From: Ailurus styani
Lineage: Eukaryota > Chordata > Mammalia > Carnivora > Ailuridae
Assembly (NCBI GenBank): GCA_002007465.1
Contig: LNAC01000036.1
Span: 1,438,881-1,502,880 of the forward strand
DNA length: 64,000 bases
Direction: 5' to 3'
The notes under the pieces were generated by a model. It worked only from the letters and a program-made list of their open reading frames with translations. It was not told the origin of the DNA and did not search any database. Below, piece by piece: positions 54,401 through 64,000 of this stretch. The position numbers and the translations under genes were made by a program. Position 1 is the stretch's first letter, and each line of letters begins with the position of its first letter.

Positions 54401-55915
54401 CTCTCTATCCGTGGCTTTAGTCATTGGAGGACTAGGATTCAAGCAAATAATATACAAACCATGCTTCCAAGGAACTAAAATCAAATAGGTCAAAAATCCA
54501 TCCTGATTACATCTTGAAGAAAAATAGATTTTTGTTACAAACGTTGATTGACTGATTGACTGACTGACTGAAGTGCAAGAGGTTATGCCTGTATGGCGGA
54601 AGCTTCATGAGAGAAGCAAGTGAATATAGTAAGTTGTGGGTGGTCTCCTGTTGATGCTGTTGGTCATTCTGGATCATTCTGACTGAGTGAGTGCACCTAT
54701 TGCATACAATTGTTGTAAGCAGTATAAAGATAACATACATACAGCATTTTGCATAGTGACTGACACATATCTCATATTCGATAATTAATAGTTATTTTTC
54801 ATGTCCTACTCTATCATTACATTTCTGCAATACAAAGTATTCAGATACTGGCTCTAATTCTTGTGAAAGCTCAAAGTCTTATGACAGATAAGTGCTCACT
54901 AGGATCCCATTCCCACTCAACCTCAGCTTCCGGCCTCAACCATTTATGGTTTGTATAAAAGCTGTATTTTATTTTGGAAGGTAATATGCATGGGACCCCC
55001 AGGACTTCTTAGCAGAGCCTGTACCACCTCTAGTTTACCAGCACAGATAATTATGTGATATATTTTGTCATTTAAGAAGCTCTCATCTAGTAAATTCAGT
55101 CTTTGAAAAACAGAATGATTAGAGTCTTGAGCTCAAACAGTGGGAAATGCTACCATATTACCAGACTTTCAATTTGGCTTGATAAAAGTACATAAGATTT
55201 TTAATTCTAACATAATAGGCTTCAGACATAGCAGGGAATCTCAGACATCAGAAATCACATAGTAATGAGGCGCTTGTTCCCAAAAGGTAAGGAGAAAAAA
55301 AAATTAAACTATGGTTCTGAAAGTGAAGTTGTACAGGAGAATATATGAGAGAATCCTAGCCAGTCTGGCTAGTTCTGACAGAACATTTTTTTATACCTGT
55401 GCTTAAGAACCAAAGGATTGTGTAAAGTGTCCTCAAGATGAATAAGCTACTGGATATTGTATTAGAAGAGTATCACCTAAGAAAAAATAGTATCACCTTT
55501 GTTCGCAATTCCAATAGCAAAAATGCCTATAACATAAAAAATGATTTTGCAAAAAAAAAAAAAAAACGTATTGGGATATTTGAGGTTAGGGGACTATACT
55601 GTTCATCTTTACATCTGCAGTGACTAGCTCAAATCAATTCCAGTTGCCATCCAGGTCCGTTTGCTACATTGTCCCCTTTAATCTTCTGTCCCAGGTAGCT
55701 GATCTTCATAAACCCTATCAAACATTTCTCCCTGCCCTTTGTATCCTATTAAGTTTGGTTAATGAGGATCCCTCCTCCTAGGGGCCAAAGGATAGAAGTA
55801 AGACTGTAAGGCCAGGGTATTTATTCCCAATGTTTCCACTATGAGATCATCTTGAGCTGGCTACATCCCAGGTCAATGTTTCAGGGTACTACTTTCAGAG
55901 AGGCAGCCTATACAT
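54401..55915. other. About 1.5 kb unique sequence
   Basis: No repeat family recognised apart from a small GACTGACTGACTG tract (about 54546-54571) and an A17 run near 55550. The frame 55438-55623 is unassigned. Confidence 0.42.
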
Positions 55916-56065
55916 CAGTATTTTTCAAACATTAATGGGCCCACAAATCACCTTGGGAGATTATGAAAATACAATTTTAAATCTTAGGTTTAGGGTTGGA
56001 GTGGAGCTTTTTCCTTTCTATTTAGCTTCAAGGTGATACAACTACTGCAATTCTGTGAACCACAC
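55916..56065 (+). mobile_element. MER5A-like MITE, diverged
   Basis: CAGTATTTTTCAAACATTAATGGGCCCACAAATCACCTTGGGAGATTATGAAAATACAA, then 'GTTTAGGGTTGGAGTGGAGC', end 'AATTCTGTGAACCACACAT'. Both terminal repeats can be traced. About 40 bases shorter than the 189-base family size. Confidence 0.72.
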
Positions 56066-57344
56066 ATTAACTAGCAAGATCTGCTATGATTGCCTCACTT
56101 CTGGCTCAGGGACAGAAACATGTCAGTTGCTACTAACTTGAGGATTTTGTACTATCTCTTGAGGTCTCCTACCTCATAGCTTGACACTTTTAAATATTCT
56201 CTTTGGATACAAACACACTCTTCTTCAATTATCTAGCAGAGATCTTTTGAGACATTTGTACTTAACACAGAGTAAGAACTCAATAAATGGTCACAATATC
56301 AATCTCTGAATAATTCTATTAGATTGTGAAAGTGGAGGTTTTCTCCATGTATTCTGCCATATAATGAATGTATCAAATACTCCATTAGATTTATGTTGAA
56401 GGCATCAAGGAAAAACTGGATTTTTAATAGTTGAGAGGTCAGTGGAGACTTTAAAACTAAATAACATATCTAATTAAATAATGATATTCAACATAATGTA
56501 TCAAAAATTGATGCCAAGGTAAAGGAGACAGTTACAGAATTGCAACTGCTTAATTTAGAGAGATTTTGACATTTCCCTAGGCATATGAACCAAATGGTAG
56601 CAAATCGCACCAGTTGGCATCAGACCAGCAGTTTGGGAAACAATGTGATATTCCAAAGAGTAGTCATTATAAAACTTCTACACCATATTCAAAAATAGCT
56701 GAACTGTAACATATGCTATCTAAGGAATTTTTTTCCTTCAGAGCATGTATTTAATTAACATTAACATTTATGAAGTTTGGAAATGTTAGACACCTTCAAA
56801 AGTGATGTATTTATCAAGAAAGCTTAGGTCTCTAAATTAGTCTCATGTTCTAGCAAATATCCACCAATGACTTAAGTTGGGAAAATCAGAATGGAAAGAG
56901 AGCTGAATTTATTTACAAGTACACTTAAATTTTAGTGCATACCTGTTAGGCTCTGGGACAGATTCTATGTCTGAGTTGAATTTCATATGGTTACCCATGA
57001 GAAAAGGGGTCAGCTAATCAGAATTTGAGCCCCGTCTTCATCACAGAAGAACTAAGTGACACTGGGAAACCGCTATTAACTTGTTGGAAGTACTTTAAAA
57101 AGCTAATGTATATGAAAATACCTTAACGTAAAGTGTGAACTAAAACTGAGAATTTTAATAAATATATAATATGCATGAGATGTTTTATGAATATGGCAAG
57201 GAAGATTTTAATTAAAATAGCAATTAAAAAAATTTTATACTGACATATATATCTTGATTTTTTACTGACTCCTTCCTGCTTTCTTTCAGAGAGACAAGGA
57301 TAAATAAAGGAACGTACAGCTTTCTAATGTCATCTTCAGAATCT
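56066..57344. other. About 1.3 kb unique sequence; weak MIR traces
   Basis: ACACAGAGTAAGAACTCAATAAATGG at about 56265-56291 looks like a MIR or L2 3' end. 57010-57130 (CACAGAAGAACTAAGTGACACTGGG) may be a degraded MIR core. Nothing else recognised. Confidence 0.4.
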
Positions 57345-58780
57345 GTTTCATCCAATTTTTTAAATAGACAATTTTTTTCTAGTACTTTTAGGTTCACTGC
57401 AAAATCGAGCACAGAGTACAGAGAGTTCCTATACATCCCCTGCCACCCTACAGACACAGCCTTCTCCAATACCAACACCCCCACTGGAATGGTACATTTG
57501 TTCCAATCAATGAACCCACATTGATAGGTTGATATGTCATCACTGAACGTTCATAGTGTACAAGAGGGTTCACTCTTGGTGTTACACATTCTATGGGTTT
57601 TGACAAATCTATAATGACATATATCTATCTTTATAGTGTCATACAGAATAGTTTCACTGCCCTAAACTGACTGTGCTCTGCCTATCTGTCCCTTCCTCCA
57701 CCCAACCTTTGACAACCACTGCTCTTTTTACCAACTTCATAGTTCTGCCTCTTCCAGAATGTCAGGCAGTTGGGATCACAGTATGTAGCCTTTTCAGACT
57801 GGCTTCTTTCACTTAGCAATATGAATTTAAGGATCCACCATCTCTTTTCATGGTTCAATAGCTCATTTCTTTTTAGCTCTGAATGATAGTCCGTTGTCTG
57901 GATGTGCCACAGTTTATTTATCCATATGTCGACTGAAGAACATCTTGGTTGCTTCCGGTTTTAGCAATTATGAATTGTTGCTATAACAATCCACGTGCAG
58001 GTCTTTGTGTGAGTGGAAGTTTTTACCTCCTTTGGGTAAATACCAAGGATGGAGATGGCTGGACTGTAGAGTAGGAGTAAGTTTAGTTTTGTAAGACACT
58101 GCCAAATTGTCTCCTACAGTGGCTGTACCTTTTCTCATTCCCACTTGGCAAGGAATGTGAATTCCTTTTGTTCCACATCCTCACTAGCATTTGGTGTTGT
58201 CAGTGTTCTGGCCATTCGGCTAAATGTGCACGGATAGCTCATTATTGTCTTAATTTGCATTTCCCTAATGACATATGCTGTGGAGCATCTTTTCACATGC
58301 TTATTTGCCACCTGTATACCTTCTTTAGTGAGGTGTCTGTTCAGGATTTTGGCTCATATTTTAATTAGGTTGTTTGCTTTCTTAGTGTTGAGTTTTAAGA
58401 GTTCTTTGTATATTTTGGATAACAGTTCTTTATCAAATATTTCTTTTTGCAAATAACTTCTAGTCTGTGGATTGTCTTCTCATTCTCTTGACAGAGTTTT
58501 GCAGAGCAGTTTTTAATTTTAATGAAATCCAGCTTAGTGATTATTTCCTCCATGGAACATGCCTTTGGTGTTGTATTTTATGTCACGACCATAACCGAGG
58601 TCATCCAGGTTTTCTTGTATGTTTTCTTCTAGGAGTTTTATAGTTTGGGATTTTCTATTGAGGTCTATGATCCATTTTGAACTAAGTTTTGTGAAGGAAG
58701 AATGATCTGTGTCTAGATACATGTTTTTACACATGGACGTCTGCTTATTCTAGAGTCATTTGTTCTGTTTCAACCAATTT
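57345..58780 (-). mobile_element. L1M LINE (ORF2 3' half and 3' region)
   Basis: About 1.4 kb of old L1 in reverse. Words in order: 'TAGGTTCACTGCAAAATCGAGCACAGAG', 'CCACCCAACCTTTGACAACCACTG', 'ATGCCACAGTTTATTTATCCATATG' type, 'TTTGGGTAAATACCAAGGATGGAGATGGCTGGA', 'GCCAAATTGTCTCCTACAGTGGCTGTACC', 'TTAATTTGCATTTCCCTAATGACATATG', 'TGTCTGTTCAGGATTTTGGC', 'GAGTTCTTTGTATATTTTGG', 'CTTCTAGGAGTTTTATAG'. Its minus-strand ORF2 is destroyed by many stops, and the forward frames here are antisense shadows. Confidence 0.93.
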
Positions 58781-59344
58781 TAGAGCTACTATAAAAAAAA
58801 ATCTATCAAAAAACCTAGGCAGCCACTTGGTCTCAGGCATATTTTCTTGGTGCACAGTGGAAGCAACACTACTCCACCTCCAAGGAAAATAACATGATAT
58901 TTAGAAAACTAACATGTAATTCATTCTATTGAAGACAAGTTGCATACAAAGAGGGGATGTCCAGCAGCACAAAATGAGTGAGAGTAGAGGGATCCCAGAA
59001 TGATCTCTATGGGGTCGTCGTACCTGGCTACAGCCATCCCACTTTAACTGTGGTTGCTGTGCTTGTAATCAATCTTTTGTGAAACTGGTTGCTCATAACA
59101 TCTTCACTAAGGTAGATTGCTGTGGGCAATGCCATGGAGATGAATTCATTCACTCTGGTGAACCGATTAGATTATTCATCTGGGTACGAGCATCTATACC
59201 TTATAGTTTGAGAGCCAAAGAGCCAGAATCCTCTCCAGGGGTAATGTAATATGGGACTTCAATATTAAGTACTCAAAAATGAAGATTACTGAGGAACAAG
59301 AAAAATTTATCAAGGTGATTTAAGGAAGTATAATTATGAGTTAA
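58781..59344. other. Unique sequence, nothing recognised
   Basis: No family recognised. It may belong to the flank or LTR of the ERV-like region on the right, but I see no clear LTR boundary. Confidence 0.35.
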
Positions 59345-61560
59345 AATGTCTGATATTGTAAAGATGCGATGTCTTAGACCAGTTTCCTTAGACATAGAGC
59401 CTAAGGTAGGAGTTCTTATGAAAACCATTTATTGAGTGTTCTTAGGAGAAACCTAAAAGAAAGTGAGGCAAGCAGTATAGAGCAGGAGAAGAAGGTAAAA
59501 AAGATATAGAGCATCAGCTGGAGTCTTGTCTCAGGCTGATTCAATGACAAGCTCCACAGTCTAAATGGCCCCATAGTTTTGAACTACCTGGAGACAGGAG
59601 ACAGAGATTTTGTACATGGTTGTATCACGTAATTACTGGATACAAGCTTCCCCAGGGAGGGACATCAATTCTCAGGTACTTCCTAGTGAGGTGGCTCCTA
59701 AAACCAACTCTCCAGAGAAGGTGCAGTTATGAGATGTCTACGTTGAATGCACTCAGTAGTTTGGGTCGGGGTACACTCGCCCAGTCTGAGTGACCTTAGA
59801 CAGGCACCAAAAACATCTATGACAGAACATCCTTGTGCTACCAGCACCACAGGTGCTTCTCCTGTTAAGTTAATTCCATCCAGGCACAGCTTCCCCATGA
59901 TTCCAACTGGTTACAATTTTGGGAGAAACATAAAGGAGGGATGTTGATAGAACAGACTCCTACAGTGGTTCCAAAGCCATAACTGATACATCATCTCCAT
60001 TTTCCACTGCCTTTCTAGTTTCCCCTCACCCTTGGTTAGCACTTCTGCTGGTATAGATGGCTTTCCAAGTGGAATATCACACCCTTATCCCTAGGGGCCC
60101 GAGGTCCTGGCTACCATGCCCTTATCAGGCTATTGATGCTGGTCTTGTCCATTTAAAGTTAATTGGGGCCTAGGCATATCAAGAGATGTATCAGTGGATC
60201 GCCTGGGTACAAACATGTCCTTTCCTGCCAGCATTACATTGCAGCATAATTGTTTAAAATACTGTAACTCCTTTCTTTGTCTGCTGGCCTGCTATTCCAA
60301 AGTGACCAGGTGGTAGAGATGGCACTGAGTTGAACGGTACTCTATGTGTTTTGTGATGAACAGTCATCATATGGAAACCTGGAAATCTAGACCCACAGAG
60401 CCCACGTTTGGGGAAGGAGCATAAAGGCCTAATACCTCAAGTGATTAGTAGAAGTGATGGTGAGAGTGGTCCCATTGACTTTCAAATCTTGTTTTCCATA
60501 CCCATTTTTCCACCTGTTGAGGTAACTATCTCAATTTAAGTGATATACTCTGTCCTGAAAGATGCAATACACTCAGTGAGTAACTCTTACGGTTGATGCC
60601 TCAGGTGCATATGTTAGTGGCAGTTCCACTACCCCTCCCCACCACCCTGTTAGGGCAGGTACTTCTAGATGGTGTGGTTTACAATAACAACAGTGGATCT
60701 CAAGGTCATGTGCCCGGGGCTGTTCCTCTTTTGTCTTCAAGCGGGTTCATTCCTAGGTCCAAAGCAATATTATGCAGTGTCTCATGTCAGTAGGTCAGAA
60801 ACTCTGCAAGTCCTTGGCTAGTAGTGCTTAGGCACTGAGGTCGGGACAGTGAAGCACATACGGAGAATGTGTCAGTATCTGTCAGGATGTCATTGCCCTC
60901 CCTAGGCAGGAGATGTCCAGTTTTATCAATTTTCTATCAGGTGGCTTCCTGTTCTCCTTGAAGGATGGTAGTATATCAGGGGCACAGTATGGGTCCGTTT
61001 TGCTGACAGGTTGAACATTAGGCACTAGTAGGAGCTCAACCAAATTTGATAAGAGGAAACCCATGCTATGAAGCCTATCTCAGGTATTGGCTGGCCAAGC
61101 TCTCTGCCACTAGGACTACTCCATTCATAAGCCCGCCTCATAAGCACTGGTCTGGCCAAGGACAGAGGCTCGCTGATATCGTCTGTCTGAGTCATGCTAT
61201 TCTCTTCACTGTCTGTCTTTCTGGTGAATGATCTCCATTAGGCATTAATGTGTGATATAAGATTCGTACACTTTGTGCCAATTCCCTTAGGCCTATCCAT
61301 ATGCCTCCTCTCATGACCTCCTTATCCCAAGCTTCCAATCTTACTCTACAATGCCATGTAATAGTTTTAAGACATACAGTGACCAGGTTTGGCTAAATGT
61401 AGCGATGGAGACCTATGAGAGAGTAGTCGAATCTTCCATACAAAACCAGAGAGGCAAAAGGATGGTTAAATCAGCCTGTGAAATTCTGGATGCTGGCATT
61501 TTTGTTTTAACTTCATTAAGAAAAGGAACTTATCCAGACGTATAAACCTTCAGGCGGAAT
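59345..61560 (-). mobile_element. Probable old ERVL-type provirus remnant
   Basis: About 2.2 kb whose minus strand recalls ERVL/MaLR internal sequence followed by LTR-like sequence (CATAGAGCCTAAGGTAGGAGTTCTTATG, 'ACCATTTATTGAGTGTTCTTAGG' on the forward strand at 59395-59445). Minus-strand pieces with retroviral-like flavour lie at 59698-59898 and 60882-61064, each ending in stops or shifts. No intact gag, pol or env frame, no identifiable primer-binding site, and the second LTR was not found. The assignment rests on word-order memory, so an alternative old repeat is possible. Confidence 0.5.
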
Positions 61561-61726
61561 GGCAAAGAACTGACTGAGTTCAGATTATCCTGCAGCTGGT
61601 ACCGGAACGGAAGGAGACCAGGAGGAAGGAGACCAGGAAGGAGACAAGGAGACCAGTTTCGGGCGTGAGGGTAAATGTGGTGGCAAATGCCCCAGTTCTG
61701 ACATAGACAGGAGTCCTGTAAAAATG
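61561..61726. other. Unique sequence with a small GGAAGGAGACCAGGA repeat
   Basis: GGAAGGAGACCAGGA recurs in two to three imperfect copies at 61608-61655. Nothing else recognised. Confidence 0.6.
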
Positions 61727-61959
61727 CGAAGATGAGGAATTTATTTTTTTTTTTTTAAGATTTTATTTATTTATTTGACAGAGAGAGAGAGATCACAAGT
61801 AGGCAGAGAGGCAGGCAGAGAGAGAGAGGAAGCAGGCTCTCTGCAGCGCAGAGAGCCCGATGCGGGCCTTGATCCCAGGACCCTGAGATCATGACCTGAG
61901 ACGAAGGCAGAGGCTTTAACCCTCTGAGCCACCCAGGCGCCCCGAAGATGAGGAATTTA
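61727..61959 (-). mobile_element. Full-length CanSINE with 17-base target-site duplication
   Basis: T-rich start, AAGATTTTATTTATTTATTTGACAGAGAG, GGCAGAGAGGCAGGCAGAG, 'CCAGGACCCTGAGATCATGACCTGAG', head end CCACCCAGGCGCCC. Exact 17-base flanks CGAAGATGAGGAATTTA at 61727-61743 and 61943-61959, the longest duplication in the window. Confidence 0.97.
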
Positions 61960-64000
61960 GAGATACTAGGAGAGTTAAGTCTAGAATTTGGCGATTGATC
62001 GGGATGTAAACTTTGATTGCAAATTTATTTTGGAAAGGTTCAGGGAGATTGGGCATTATCTGGTCTCTCAGGATAGCGGGATAATTCTTTATTCAGCATA
62101 TTAAGAGCACAGAACAGAAAAATACAGATGGTGTTCACACATGGTATTTAAAAGATCTTTCTTTCTATAATTATCACACTATGTATATTCCCTAATATTA
62201 TTCTTGATAATTGGTACAGCATTGTTGCATTAGTTTTTGAAATGTGTTTTTTAGCTTCAAATATACTGAACCAAAGCCTCAGCTGCTTAAATTTTTTCTC
62301 CCCTTCTGGAAGTTAATAATGCTCCTGAAAAAGCAATTAAACTAAAAAATAAAGCTTCATTTTGAAGAATAAGCAGCTTGCAACCTGGTTTAACGCTGAG
62401 ACGGCACTGATAACATAGCACTTATGATCTAAGGGAGAAAATAAAAAGTCTTTATTATTTCCCCAAACACTGGAACAACCAGGGCCTAAAGACACACTAT
62501 CACCATTTATTGCATTAGATAACATGCATTTTTGTAAATGAAATGCTTACTTCTGAGCATCATAGCCTCCACTTTAGTGATTTGGCTAAATAGTTAATTT
62601 GATCTCCAAACATAAAGAGTTCTAATGTTGTTTCAAGACTCACAAGCCAAGTGAAAAGGTGAGAGGGAAAGACCAGTCAGCTGAGCCAACGAGGCAGCCT
62701 CCACTCCGAGGTCCATGACAGGGCAGGATGCCCTATCATCCGATTTGACCCAGAGAAAGTAATCTTTGCATTTTAAGATAGGGCTATTTTAGAAAGCCTT
62801 CTCCCTAATCCTTGCTCTGCTTTCCACAAGGCTGCGGATAAGGCAGGCAGGTTATTTCAGTAAAATAAAAGTGAAACTTGGCCTTCAACTGAGGGATTTA
62901 AGCCTTGCTTCCCTATCAGCCTCAAGAAATTGGACTCGCTCTTGTTGGCATACTCTTGGTGGTCTGAGCAGAAAGAAAAGCCTTTCACAGCTCTTATGCC
63001 CCAGAAACATACACATTTTTGTTGAATTCGACCCTTGAAATTGGAAACTGCTATCCTGAAGAGAAAGCTCCATATATAAAATAAAAGCCACACTAAACAA
63101 ATGATTTATACTTAATAAAATGGCTAACGTAAGACCCCAGGTTTCAACAACAATATTGATGGTGGCGAGAAGGGGTCACTCTGCTCGGCTCTTCTGAGGG
63201 TGGTCACTAAATGCCTGGATCTCTTGAAAGAAAGCAGTGTATCCTGAATTTTCACACAGACCCTCCTGCCATATGGCATTGCACCAGTTTTGAGCCCAGA
63301 GAAAAGTATGTAACACTTGTTTTCTTTCCAGAAAAAAAGATTAAAGCTTGATGTTAATGCGCAAGAGGAAATCCATACCTTCTACTACTCTGATCCCCAA
63401 TTTTTCCCTATTGGCCGTTAGGAAGCTTAGGTTCCTTGGAAGCCATCATAGTGCAGGTGCTTCTAAATACTATCACCTCTCTCCCTCAATGAGATCAGGT
63501 ATATTTTTATCCAAACAATTTTAATTTTCTCAAATAGCAAGTTTATGGCTTTAACTTTCCTCGTAGGACAAGATGACAAGATTTCATTATTTATGCAAAA
63601 GCACTTAATTTCACTTACATCTTTGAAAGCAGCAACCTCTTACAAAGCTGTTAGAAGGCCTGGAAAAGCAAAATCGAGGAAGTGGGAGTGACTGGAGGAA
63701 CAAAGAAGCAGAGGGGAGTTTTTCATGCAAATTCTGAGAAGTTGCTACTACCCCTCAACAGAAATCCGCAGGTTCCAATGTCCCACTTGCTTCAGTTTCC
63801 AGTGGGCCTAAGGCATTCTGGAGACTTTTAACCCTATGTGTTGGAAGAATGGCCTATAAAAGAACAAGTATGGAGCTGATGCAAAGCTTATCCTGCTAGG
63901 TGGAAAACCTTTTCAGAGAGCTCCGTGGTAAACACGTAAAAAGAAGCACATGTACTTAGATCCAAAAATGTATTTCTGGAATCTAAACAAAAGAAACAAT
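61960..64000. other. 2 kb without a recognised repeat
   Basis: No SINE, LINE, LTR or DNA element recognised. 62230-62600 is rich in AT-type homeodomain-like words (AAGCAATTAAACTAAA, TTTATTGCATTAGATAAC) and looks like possible conserved non-coding DNA. The two overlapping minus-strand frames near 62857-63100 are unassigned. Confidence 0.38.
63332..63421 (+). other. Acceptor-like site followed by a 29-codon open segment
   Basis: TGTAACACTTGTTTTCTTTCCAG ends at 63331 and is a strong acceptor-like tract. The next 90 bases are open in one frame to a TAG at 63419-63421 (KKRLKLDVNAQEEIHTFYYS then nine more residues). The other two frames stop at once. It could be a terminal coding exon, but no polyadenylation signal follows closely and I recognise no homologue. 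Probably chance. Confidence 0.15.

Noticed and set aside
57327..58456. Forward open frames of 60-66 residues
   Set aside because: Antisense shadows of a reverse-oriented L1M ORF2.
1..64000. A novel defence, CRISPR or operon-type system
   Set aside because: The window is mammalian and dominated by retrotransposons. There is no spaced direct-repeat array, no operon-like run of genes and no recognisable effector. I found no undescribed system here that the sequence can support.

Overview
The window looks like nuclear DNA from a carnivoran mammal, most likely a mustelid (weasel, ferret, mink, otter group). The main evidence is the large number of CanSINEs: tRNA-Lys-derived SINEs with a head reading GGCGCCTGGGTGGCTCAG, a CT-rich middle and an AATAAATAAAATCTT-A(n) tail. 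The young copies have a run of CTGCCTGCCTCTCTGCCT and a 'GTGATCTCTCTCCCTCTGTG' end that I associate with mustelids. Carnivoran-type L1 3' ends and old placental repeats (MIR, L2, MLT1, MER5A, MER2, Tigger1) fit this. The family-level call is recognition from memory; only Carnivora is firm.

I find no protein-coding gene that I can name. Long open frames are rare. Most of those present are translations of SINEs, microsatellites or L1. There is no CpG island, no rRNA or tRNA gene apart from SINE heads, and no CRISPR or bacterial feature. The window reads as a gene desert or the inside of a very large intron. The best candidate for host transcribed sequence is an exon-like block at 50851-51056: a 206-base open segment with an acceptor-like start and a perfect GAG|GTAAGT donor. 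Weaker exon-like signals are at 39072-39146 and 63332-63421.

Layout. 1-8 kb: unique sequence with CanSINEs, a 3' L1 scrap with a 15-base target duplication, two MaLR LTRs and an AC microsatellite. 8-15 kb: a young CanSINE, a long ERVL-type LTR, a (GT)30 tract and a Tigger1 DNA transposon with a broken transposase. 15-23 kb: CanSINEs, a composite TC/TA microsatellite, MIR and L2. 23.3-27.4 kb: an almost repeat-free block. 27.4-29 kb: an old LINE stretch, a CanSINE and a 91-base exact duplication around a single N (probable assembly join error). 29-46 kb: dense MIR, L2, L1M, MaLR and CanSINE mosaic with several nested or inverted pairs. 46-54 kb: MER5A, MaLR LTR, L2, the exon-like block, MER2, CanSINEs. 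54-61.6 kb: unique sequence, a MER5A-like copy, 1.4 kb of L1M and about 2.2 kb resembling an old ERVL-type provirus. 61.7-64 kb: one young CanSINE and then 2 kb without a recognisable repeat.

Nothing here forms a pathway or operon. What can be read is insertion history: old DNA transposons and MaLR, MIR and L2 elements, then L1M, then carnivoran L1, and finally CanSINEs, some of which still have near-perfect target-site duplications. Repeat family names come from recognising consensus patterns by eye; no database search was run. Boundaries without a target-site duplication are good to roughly 10-50 bases.
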